A program made the translations under genes and the position numbers. From an uncultured Flavobacteriales bacterium (lineage in GTDB: Bacteria > Bacteroidota > Bacteroidia > Flavobacteriales > UBA7312): a stretch of 55,518 nt of DNA. A model generated the notes under the pieces. That model was not told the origin of the DNA, ran no database searches, and saw nothing but the letters and a program-made list of their open reading frames with translations. The stretch lies in NCBI GenBank assembly GCA_913048435.1, contig CAJWWC010000002.1:97485-153002 (forward strand), given 5' to 3'. Below are positions 48,719 through 55,518 of the stretch, piece by piece (position 1 is the stretch's first letter; the number at the start of each line of letters is the position of its first letter).

Positions 48719-49507
48719 CTATAAAACTTGATGAAAAAGTTGGCAATTATCAAATTCCAATTTGGGTTTTTCATAGAAGATGCCATAAAGAGACGAACCA
48801 CTGCCACTCATTGAGGCATACAAAGCACCTGCTTGAATTAGCGATTTTTTTATTTTCAACAACTCTGGATATTGCGGAAATATAATGTCCTCAAAGTCAT
48901 TTTTCAGTGTCCATTTTTCAATAGGCATTTTTATTTCTTCTTCAATAGATAACGAAGGTGTTTGAGGTACAATAGCAGAAAAGGCTTCTTTCGTAGAAAC
49001 AAAAATATCTGGCTTAACAACTAACAGATGATAATTAGACATATCTAAGTCTATGGGATTTAAAAGCTCACCTATCCCACTGGTTAAAGAGGATGTATTG
49101 TCAATAAAGAACGGGCAATCAGCACCCAGCTGAGCTGCCATTTTCTTAAGCTTATCTTTTTCTAAACCCAATTCAAAAATGGTATTCAGAGCCATCAGAG
49201 TAAAAGCAGCATCAGAAGAACCTCCACCAAGACCAGCACCAATAGGAATATTTTTATGTAAATGCATAGAAACTGGAGTAATACCGTAATGACTTTTCAT
49301 AAGCTCATAGGCTTTTAAGCACAAATTACCTTGACCCGGAATAGACAGTCCCGTACTCTCAAAACTTAATTGTTTTGAAGGTATAATTTCCAAGATATCA
49401 CGCCACGCAATAGGATAGAAAATGCTTTCTAAATTATGATAGCCGTCAGCCCTTTTAGAAGTAATGTTTAGGCCTATATTTATTTTAGCATTAGGAAAAA
49501 ATAGCAC
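48719..49507 (-). CDS. ispE: 4-diphosphocytidyl-2-C-methyl-D-erythritol kinase
   Basis: The 262-residue GHMP kinase has FPNAKINIGLNITSKRADGYHNLES at the N terminus, the ATP loop IPIGAGLGGGSSDAA (about residues 87-101) and ASMSGSGSSLYGIF near the C terminus. It phosphorylates CDP-methylerythritol in the MEP isoprenoid pathway. The start is GTG at 49507. No ATG is in a suitable position. Confidence 0.94.
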   Translation of the reverse strand: MLFFPNAKINIGLNITSKRADGYHNLESIFYPIAWRDILEIIPSKQLSFESTGLSIPGQGNLCLKAYELMKSHYGITPVSMHLHKNIPIGAGLGGGSSDAAFTLMALNTIFELGLEKDKLKKMAAQLGADCPFFIDNTSSLTSGIGELLNPIDLDMSNYHLLVVKPDIFVSTKEAFSAIVPQTPSLSIEEEIKMPIEKWTLKNDFEDIIFPQYPELLKIKKSLIQAGALYASMSGSGSSLYGIFYEKPKLEFDNCQLFHQVL

Positions 49508-49533
49508 TGTTGATAAATTTAATTGTCAAAATA

Positions 49534-49541
49534 CAAATGTA
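49534..49541 (-). promoter_or_regulatory. -7 promoter element of ispE
   Basis: TACATTTG on the minus strand, 26 nt before the ispE GTG, implying a leader of about 20 nt. For the divergent accA only a weak TAAACTTG (49558-49565) is seen. Confidence 0.4.
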
Positions 49542-49609
49542 ATCACATAAATTTTTCTAAACTTGAATTTCCTTTTTATTTATTAAAAATTACTAAATAG
49601 ACTAGAGTA

Positions 49610-50566
49610 ATGACTGAGATTGAATACTTGGATTTTGAAAAACCAATTGAAGATTTAATGCTTAATCTTCAACAAGCTGAACAATTAGGGAGAGAAGGAA
49701 TTGAGGTAAAACAGACTATTTCGGATTTAAAGAAAAAATTAGAATCTAAAAAGAACGAGATTTATTCTAACCTTTCGGCATGGCAAAGGGTACAACTATC
49801 TCGTCATCCACAACGCCCTTACACACTAGAGTATATTGAAGAAATTGCTGACGATTTTATCGAACTTCATGGCGATAGAACGGTGAAAGACGACAAAGCT
49901 ATGATTGGTGGTTGGGCAAAAATCGATAGTAAAGTATTTATGCTTATAGGTCAACAAAAAGGAAAAAATACTAAAATGCGCCAGTACAGAAATTTTGGAA
50001 TGGCAAATCCTGAAGGTTACAGGAAAGCCTTGAGATTAATGAAAATGGCAGAAAAATTTGATAGGCCAATAATTACATTCATTGATACTCCAGGAGCCTT
50101 TCCTGGCTTAGAAGCTGAGGAAAGAGGACAAGGAGAGGCTATTGCTAGAAATTTGATTGAGATGATTCAATTAAAAGTACCTGTTATTTGTATTATAATT
50201 GGTGAAGGTGCCTCCGGTGGCGCATTAGGAATTGGTATTGGAGACAGAGTATTGATGCTAGAAAATACTTGGTATTCGGTTATTTCTCCAGAGTCATGTT
50301 CATCTATTTTGTGGAGAAGTTGGGATTACAAAGAGAAAGCAGCTAATGCATTAAAATTAACCTCCCATGATATGTTAAAAAATGGACTTATAGATGATAT
50401 AATAAATGAGCCGATTGGTGGTGCACATAGAAATGCTAACTACATGTATGAAATTATAAAGAAGTATATTTTGAATATCACCAAGGAATTAGAGTTTGAA
50501 ACTCCAGAAGATAGAATTCAAAATAGAATAGATAAATTTGGAAGTATGGGAGCGTTTAAAGAGTAA
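49610..50566 (+). CDS. accA: Acetyl-CoA carboxylase carboxyltransferase subunit alpha
   Basis: The 318-residue protein begins with the usual helical region ([11 protein letters not shown], then [19 protein letters not shown]). It carries [42 protein letters not shown] and [23 protein letters not shown]. With AccD (not in the window) it transfers carboxyl from biotin to acetyl-CoA, the first step of fatty-acid synthesis. It is followed after 2 nt by dnaB. Confidence 0.96.
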   Translation: MTEIEYLDFEKPIEDLMLNLQQAEQLGREGIEVKQTISDLKKKLESKKNEIYSNLSAWQRVQLSRHPQRPYTLEYIEEIADDFIELHGDRTVKDDKAMIGGWAKIDSKVFMLIGQQKGKNTKMRQYRNFGMANPEGYRKALRLMKMAEKFDRPIITFIDTPGAFPGLEAEERGQGEAIARNLIEMIQLKVPVICIIIGEGASGGALGIGIGDRVLMLENTWYSVISPESCSSILWRSWDYKEKAANALKLTSHDMLKNGLIDDIINEPIGGAHRNANYMYEIIKKYILNITKELEFETPEDRIQNRIDKFGSMGAFKE

Positions 50567-50568
50567 AT

Positions 50569-52035
50569 ATGCAGAAAAGACAAAAAAATAATATTAAGCA
50601 AATTTTGAGTAAATCTATTGATGGTAAACTACCCCCGCAAGCCATTGAATTGGAAGAAGCTGTTCTTGGGGCATTAATGATTGATAACGATGCTTTATCT
50701 AACGCCATAGAACTACTTAAACCTGATAGTTTTTACAAACACCAACATCAGAAAATTTTTTCTGCCATTGAGGATTTATTTAATTCAGCTAAAAAAGTTG
50801 ATATTTTAACTGTAGTCGAAGAATTAAAGAGCAAAGGTTTACTTGAAGAAATTGGTGGACCATCATTTATCACTAAATTGACAGAACGAATAGCATCAGC
50901 TGCGAACATCGAAACTCACGCAAGAATCATTGCACAGAAATTTATCCAAAGAGAACTAATTCGTATTTCTAATCAAACCATTAAAGACGCTTACGATGAT
51001 ACGACTGATGTTTTTGATTTACTAAATGATGCTGAACAAGGTCTTTATGAAATTTCTGAAGGAAATATTCGAAAAAATTACGACAAAATGAGTACTCTTA
51101 TTCTTCAAGCACTTAATCAAATTGAGGAAATTAAAAATAAAGAAGACGGTTTAATTGGAGTACCTTCAGGATTTTCTGATCTTGATAGAATAACATCTGG
51201 TTGGCAAAAATCCGACTTAGTTATCATTGCTGCTCGTCCAGGAATGGGTAAGACTGCATTTGTACTATCAATGGCAAGAAATACTGCTGTTAAATTTAAC
51301 ATTCCAGTAGCAGTTTTTTCATTGGAAATGTCATCAGTTCAATTAGTCAACAGACTTATTGCTAGCGAATCAGGAATTCCTGCACAAAAATTAAGAAAAG
51401 GTAATCTTGAAGATCATGAATGGATTCAATTAAACCAACAAATCACTCAACTATCGGAAGCACCTTTATTTATTGATGATACGCCAGCACTTACAATTTT
51501 TGAACTAAGAGCAAAATGCAGAAGACTTGTTAAAAACCATAATGTTAAATTAATAGTTATTGATTACTTACAATTAATGCATGCAGCTAACAACAATAAA
51601 AACGGTAATAGAGAACAAGAAATTAGTACTATATCACGTTCTCTAAAAAGTATTGCCAAAGAATTAAATGTTCCGATAATAGCGTTATCTCAACTAAGCA
51701 GAGCTGTGGAGACGCGTGGTGGTGACAAAAGACCTATGTTATCTGACTTAAGAGAATCTGGTGCTATTGAACAAGACGCAGATATAGTTTGCTTTATTTA
51801 CCGTCCAGAATATTATGGTTTTACAGAATGGACTGATACAACTCCCGGACAAGATCCTGATTGTCAAGGTCAAGGTGAAATAATAATAGCCAAACATCGA
51901 AACGGATCTTTAGAAAATATTAGACTAAGATTTATTCCTCAACTTGCAAAATTTACTGACTTGGACTCATTTGGATTTAAAGATAATGACACACTTCCAT
52001 CTAGTATGAATAAAGATAACACCACACCTTTTTAA
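50569..52035 (+). CDS. dnaB: Replicative DNA helicase
   Basis: The 488-residue protein has the N-terminal helical domain (LPPQAIELEEAVLGALMID) and a RecA-like C-terminal domain with Walker A ARPGMGKTAFVLS (about residue 223), FSLEMSS, IVIDYLQLM, ALSQLSRAVETRGGDKRPMLSDLRESGAIEQDAD and HRNGSLENIRLRF. It unwinds DNA at the replication fork as a hexamer. No intein is present. The next gene starts directly after its stop codon. Confidence 0.97.
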   Translation: MQKRQKNNIKQILSKSIDGKLPPQAIELEEAVLGALMIDNDALSNAIELLKPDSFYKHQHQKIFSAIEDLFNSAKKVDILTVVEELKSKGLLEEIGGPSFITKLTERIASAANIETHARIIAQKFIQRELIRISNQTIKDAYDDTTDVFDLLNDAEQGLYEISEGNIRKNYDKMSTLILQALNQIEEIKNKEDGLIGVPSGFSDLDRITSGWQKSDLVIIAARPGMGKTAFVLSMARNTAVKFNIPVAVFSLEMSSVQLVNRLIASESGIPAQKLRKGNLEDHEWIQLNQQITQLSEAPLFIDDTPALTIFELRAKCRRLVKNHNVKLIVIDYLQLMHAANNNKNGNREQEISTISRSLKSIAKELNVPIIALSQLSRAVETRGGDKRPMLSDLRESGAIEQDADIVCFIYRPEYYGFTEWTDTTPGQDPDCQGQGEIIIAKHRNGSLENIRLRFIPQLAKFTDLDSFGFKDNDTLPSSMNKDNTTPF

Positions 52036-53292
52036 ATGAAAAAGCAAATCATTCTTGTAGTAATTATTTGCCTTCAATTAAATGCTTGGGCATCTTATAT
52101 ACTCATTGCTATGGATGAAAGTCAAACTAATCATTTAAAAGCTTATGGCATAGCCTATTGGGCATTACAAAACAACCAAGAGGTGAATTGGCTACTCAAT
52201 TATAGAGGTGGTAGTTTTATGTTAAAAAATCAATCATTAGTCGAAAAAGAGTGTAAAATAAGAGGCGTTTCCTACCAAATTATTGCAGATGTTCAATCTA
52301 CTCAAATACTTCGAGAAATATCCAATGCAGAAGTTAATCAAGATGTAGTCAAACTAGAAAAAGTACCTAAAATAGCTGTTTACTCTCCTAAAAGTAAATT
52401 ACCTTGGGATGATGCCGTAACACTTGCACTGTCTTATGCTGAAATTCCATATGATTTGGTGTATGACGAAGAAGTGATTGGTGGCTCTCTGCCGGTCTAT
52501 GACTGGCTCCACTTGCACCACGAAGATTTTACTGGCCAGTATGGTAAATTTTATGCAGCTTATAAAAATGCAGAGTGGTATAGAAAACAAAAACAAGAAT
52601 TCGAACGTTCCGCTCAAAAAATGGGATTCCAAAAAGTTTCTAATGCTAAATTAGAAGTTGCTTTAAAAATTCGCGAGTTTACAGCTGGTGGTGGTTTTTT
52701 ATTCGCAATGTGCTCAGCCACGGACACTTACGATATAGCTTTAGCAGCTAAAGATGTAGATATATGCGAATATATGTTTGATGGTGATGGTATAGACCCG
52801 CAAGCCCAAGAAAAACTGAACTATAACAATACTTTTGCTTTTAAAAATTTTTCTCTGGTAAAAAACCCTAATCAATATGAGTTCTCAAACATTGATGCTA
52901 CTAGAACAAGAAAATTAAACCAATCTTTAGATTTTTTTACTTTATTTGAATTTTCAGCTAAATGGGACCCTGTACCAACGATGTTGTGTCAAAATCACGA
53001 GCAAGTTATAAAAGGTTTTATGGGGCAAACTACGGCCTTCAAAAAAGAGTATATAAAGTCTGACGTAATAATAATGGGCGAAACTTCCTCTGTAAATGAA
53101 GCAAGGTACATACATGGTAAATTTGGTAAAGGCACATGGACATTTTATGGAGGACATGACCCTGAAGACTATCAACATAAGGTTGGTGATCCCAAAACTG
53201 AACTTGACTTACATCCTAATTCACCGGGCTACAGGCTAATTTTAAATAACATCTTATTTCCAGCCGCTAAAAAGAAAAAACAAAAAACATGA
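52036..53292 (+). CDS. Exported Bacteroidota protein of unknown function
   Basis: The 418-residue protein has an N-terminal signal peptide (QIILVVIICLQLNAWA). It has no membrane helix later. Recognisable blocks are LIAMDESQTNHLKAYGIAYWAL, NWLLNYRGGSFML, PIYDWLHLHHEDFTGQYGK-like YDWLHLHHEDFTGQYGK, AMCSATDTYDIALAA and GTWTFYGGHDPEDYQH. I recall close relatives being labelled asparagine synthetase B, but there is neither an N-terminal catalytic cysteine nor an SGGxDS ATP-pyrophosphatase motif, so that label is not supported. The histidine-rich blocks suggest an enzyme. It follows dnaB with no gap. Confidence 0.72.
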   Translation: MKKQIILVVIICLQLNAWASYILIAMDESQTNHLKAYGIAYWALQNNQEVNWLLNYRGGSFMLKNQSLVEKECKIRGVSYQIIADVQSTQILREISNAEVNQDVVKLEKVPKIAVYSPKSKLPWDDAVTLALSYAEIPYDLVYDEEVIGGSLPVYDWLHLHHEDFTGQYGKFYAAYKNAEWYRKQKQEFERSAQKMGFQKVSNAKLEVALKIREFTAGGGFLFAMCSATDTYDIALAAKDVDICEYMFDGDGIDPQAQEKLNYNNTFAFKNFSLVKNPNQYEFSNIDATRTRKLNQSLDFFTLFEFSAKWDPVPTMLCQNHEQVIKGFMGQTTAFKKEYIKSDVIIMGETSSVNEARYIHGKFGKGTWTFYGGHDPEDYQHKVGDPKTELDLHPNSPGYRLILNNILFPAAKKKKQKT

Positions 53293-53390
53293 TTAATTTA
53301 TATTCTTAATTTCAAATAAGCGTAAAAATTAAAGAATAATAGCAGACTAAATATTAATACAATCTATTTTTGAAAAAATAATTATTTTAA

Positions 53391-54950
53391 CTAATTTGAT
53401 AAATTATTCAATTTCCAAATAACAGATAATTGAAATGATGTTGAGTGGTAAGGATAATTTGGAATTAGATAATAAGGATTTGGATTAGCACTTATTAAAG
53501 ACGCAATGTTTCTGTAACGCATAGTAATGTTCATATTCTGAACATGAAGCTTTAGAAATACCGAAATTAAAGGTGTATCACCAATAAGGTCGCTATCTTG
53601 TAGATGATAATTTGCAAGCGCTGGATTATATGCCATGGCAAAATAAGAGGTAAAGTAATTCATATCGGCTCCAATTTTAGTATTTAAATTATCGCTAAAA
53701 AAACTAGATTCAAACCATAAAGATGTAGTGTAATTAAGTTTTGGATAAGGTAATATAAGTGAATTGTCTGAATACTGATGCTCCAAAATTTGAATAGTAT
53801 GAAATCTTTTCCAATTTAATTTTAAAGTTAATTTATTATGCCAGTAAATTAATGCATTTTGATATTGCTGATAATGACTGTATTCATCAAGATATATATA
53901 ATTTAAATAATGTGTAAAAATCGATTTAAATGAGTAGTTTTTATTATCAATAATATAACTTGCTTTTGCTGCTTTTATATTAGCGAAATCGTTGTCAAAG
54001 AAAAAGTGGTTAGAATAATAAAAATTTGTTAAAATTGGAACTCTACTTCTAATGTAATCAAGGCTCAATGCATTAGTCAGCATCTTTGCGTTAAACTCTT
54101 TTTTAATTGATAGATTAATATCGTCAGTTTTATAAAATTGGGAATTAAAGAAAATTCCTATTTTATTATTTCTATAGCTAAAGGATAGGCCGTAGTTATA
54201 ATCAGATGAATCTAAATTATTTATAGATGCACCTCTTTTTAAAAAAATTTGGCTTAATGTGAAATTATTATAAGTTATGCCAATATCATTGCTAAATGAA
54301 ATTGTTGAAAGGGAATCAAATGTTAAAGTAGAATCTAAATATATATTTTGATAGAAACCTGATTGCGGAAATTGATCTGTATATATTTTTCTATGACTTA
54401 GTATAGAAAATTTATTTTGTATGGATAAATTTTTTGTCAATTGAAAATTTTGAACAATTTTATGATTTCTATTTTTAGCTTCATTTTGAGCATTAAGTAA
54501 ATTGACCTGATAAATTAGTGGGTCTTCGAAATATGTTGTAGCATAATTTGTAATGCCTCCATTTTCGTCTAAAATAATTTTTTGATATCCAAATGAAATT
54601 TGAGAACTGTAGGTTTGGTTTTGGTTTTTGAATAGTAAACTTGTACTTACATCATGGAGCTTAATATTTTCTCTATTGAATATACCTTCTTGTGAAAACT
54701 TTTTAAAATTGATATTTAACAATAAATAATCTGTTAATAACTGCTGATGATTAACCTTAATAAATTGACCTTTTGAAGAAAAGGAATGATATTGTAAATT
54801 AGAATAACCAGTATTTGATGTATCAACTGAATAGGTATTATCTTTAGGTTGAAGAAAATAAAAGTACGTGGATTTATAAGGCATCAAATCCATATCTTGA
54901 CTATAAGCAACAAATGGCAAAAAGATATATACTAGTAACCACTTTTTCAT
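53391..54950 (-). CDS. Putative Porin_10-like outer-membrane beta-barrel
   Basis: The 519-residue protein has a signal peptide (KWLLVYIFLPFVAYSQ). Almost its whole length consists of alternating amphipathic strands rich in Tyr, Phe, Asn and Ser (for example LLLNINFKKF and YNYGLSFSYRNNKIGIFFNSQF). It ends with a strand-like TSFQLSVIWKLNN. This matches the putative porins (Porin_10) of Bacteroidota. The N-terminal TYFYFLQPKDNTYSVDTSNTGYSNLQYHS region is typical of them. The ligand is unknown. The 98-nt gap downstream (53293-53390) shows no clear element. Confidence 0.78.
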   Translation of the reverse strand: MKKWLLVYIFLPFVAYSQDMDLMPYKSTYFYFLQPKDNTYSVDTSNTGYSNLQYHSFSSKGQFIKVNHQQLLTDYLLLNINFKKFSQEGIFNRENIKLHDVSTSLLFKNQNQTYSSQISFGYQKIILDENGGITNYATTYFEDPLIYQVNLLNAQNEAKNRNHKIVQNFQLTKNLSIQNKFSILSHRKIYTDQFPQSGFYQNIYLDSTLTFDSLSTISFSNDIGITYNNFTLSQIFLKRGASINNLDSSDYNYGLSFSYRNNKIGIFFNSQFYKTDDINLSIKKEFNAKMLTNALSLDYIRSRVPILTNFYYSNHFFFDNDFANIKAAKASYIIDNKNYSFKSIFTHYLNYIYLDEYSHYQQYQNALIYWHNKLTLKLNWKRFHTIQILEHQYSDNSLILPYPKLNYTTSLWFESSFFSDNLNTKIGADMNYFTSYFAMAYNPALANYHLQDSDLIGDTPLISVFLKLHVQNMNITMRYRNIASLISANPNPYYLIPNYPYHSTSFQLSVIWKLNNLSN

Positions 54951-54976
54951 TAAACAAATTAAGTTTAAATCAAATT

Positions 54977-55009
54977 AAAAAAAAGCCTCGAATCAAAGAA
55001 ACGAGGCTT
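54977..55009 (-). terminator. Terminator of rRNA operon
   Basis: AAGCCTCG (54983-54990) and CGAGGCTT (55002-55009) form a strong 8-bp stem. On the minus strand it is followed by a T-run. It lies 10 bases after the end of the 5S gene and before the start of the putative porin gene. Confidence 0.88.
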
Positions 55010-55018
55010 ATAAAAATT

Positions 55019-55126
<108 letters not shown>

Positions 55127-55188
55127 AAAATCTTGAATAAGATTATGATATATTGTAAAAAGAAAACAATTTAGTTAAGGTAAATCAA

Positions 55189-55518
55189 TTACAAAAAGCT
55201 AATGGGTAATTAGTATCACTCGGCTATGACATCTCTGCCTTTACACCTGTGACCTATCAACGTCATCGTCTATAACGACCCTTAAAAGAAATCTAATCTT
55301 GAGATGAGTTTCGTGCTTAGATGCTTTCAGCTCTTATCTCATCCAGACATAGCTACCCTGCGATGCAACTGGCGTCACAACAGGTACACTAGAGGTCTGT
55401 CCAACTCGGTCCTCTCGTACTAGAGTTAGGTTCTCGCAAATTTCTAACGCCCACAACAGATAGAGACCGAACTGTCTCGCGACGTTCTGAACCCAGCTCG
55501 CGTGCCACTTTAATGGGC
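55189..55518 (-). rRNA. rrl: 23S ribosomal RNA, 3' end (partial)
   Basis: The plus strand from about 55209 to the window end is the complement of the conserved 23S 3' region. It includes the sarcin-ricin loop context (complement of CTAGTACGAGAGGACCG, here CGGTCCTCTCGTACTAG) and the CGTGAGCTGGGTT segment, here AACCCAGCTCGCGTGCC. The 3' edge near 55189 is estimated from the distance to the conserved ACTAAT. The 5' part lies beyond the window. It is upstream of 5S in the same minus-strand rRNA operon. Confidence 0.92.

Overview
The window is 55.5 kb of A+T-rich chromosomal DNA from a member of the Bacteroidota, most likely the Flavobacteriales. The support is direct. Intergenic regions repeatedly carry the Bacteroidota -7 promoter element TAnnTTTG, sometimes with TTTG about 19-20 nt upstream. 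Clear Shine-Dalgarno sequences are scarce. Two proteins end in type IX secretion sorting domains. Lineage-typical genes are present: DUF3276, DUF4199, DUF5683, a BY-kinase, a Porin_10-like protein and a long NusB. Most genes are housekeeping genes, densely packed in operons, with no insertion sequence, prophage, integron or CRISPR array. I found no convincing undescribed multi-gene system. The most unusual signals are at the level of initiation and regulation.

Layout. 1-8492 (+): the end of maf, then a surface-polysaccharide run (export lipoprotein, BY-kinase/co-polymerase, glycosyltransferase, gmhA, gmhB) with a PLP lyase plus NhaC-type transporter inserted in it. 8495-9977 (-): GT2 glycosyltransferase and DUF4199 membrane protein. 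10077-10172 (+): SRP RNA. 10258-14711 (-): leucine-dehydrogenase-like gene, nusB, DUF1573, yajC, ybbR-like, coaE. 14847-16975 (+): ABC exporter and DUF3276. 16986-17408 (-): DoxX-like. 17590-23973 (+): parA, parB, DUF5683, dapB, lepB, wbqC-like, acyl-CoA carboxylase. 24046-27495 (+): thrS, infC, rpmI, rplT, then a cold-shock gene. 27544-31764 (-): TPR lipoprotein, recA, bcp, nth, and an ECF sigma factor with a small companion. 31954-40436: uvrA (+), ruvX (-), then dapD, glycosyltransferase, Sua5/YrdC, CCA-type nucleotidyltransferase, pRiA4b ORF-3-like gene and miaA (+). 40433-49507 (-): gliding/T9SS protein, BadF-type kinase, rnz, T9SS protein, STAS protein, pyrB, pyrR, rpsA, ispE. 49610-53292 (+): accA, dnaB and an exported Bacteroidota protein. 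53391-54950 (-): putative porin. From 54977 to the window end lies the 3' end of a minus-strand rRNA operon (terminator, 5S, partial 23S).

How the genes work together. The first block builds and exports surface polysaccharide and makes heptose precursors. dapB and dapD serve lysine/diaminopimelate synthesis. accA and the carboxylase handle acyl-CoA carboxylation. thrS, infC, rpmI, rplT, rpsA, miaA, Sua5 and the CCA enzyme serve translation. recA, uvrA, nth and ruvX serve DNA repair and maintenance. parA, parB and dnaB serve chromosome segregation and replication.

Notable local features are: an ATC start codon for infC; several genes whose -7 box lies only 4-7 nt before the start codon (ruvX, dapD, pyrR and the gliding protein), implying leaderless mRNAs; interlocked divergent promoters for sigma factor and uvrA; palindromes at three promoters; a hairpin-rich rpsA leader; a 45-bp tandem repeat encoding an acidic S1 extension; and several enzymes lacking expected metal-binding cysteines (Nth, GmhB, UvrA zinc module 1). 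No gene-free stretch exceeds 300 bases.
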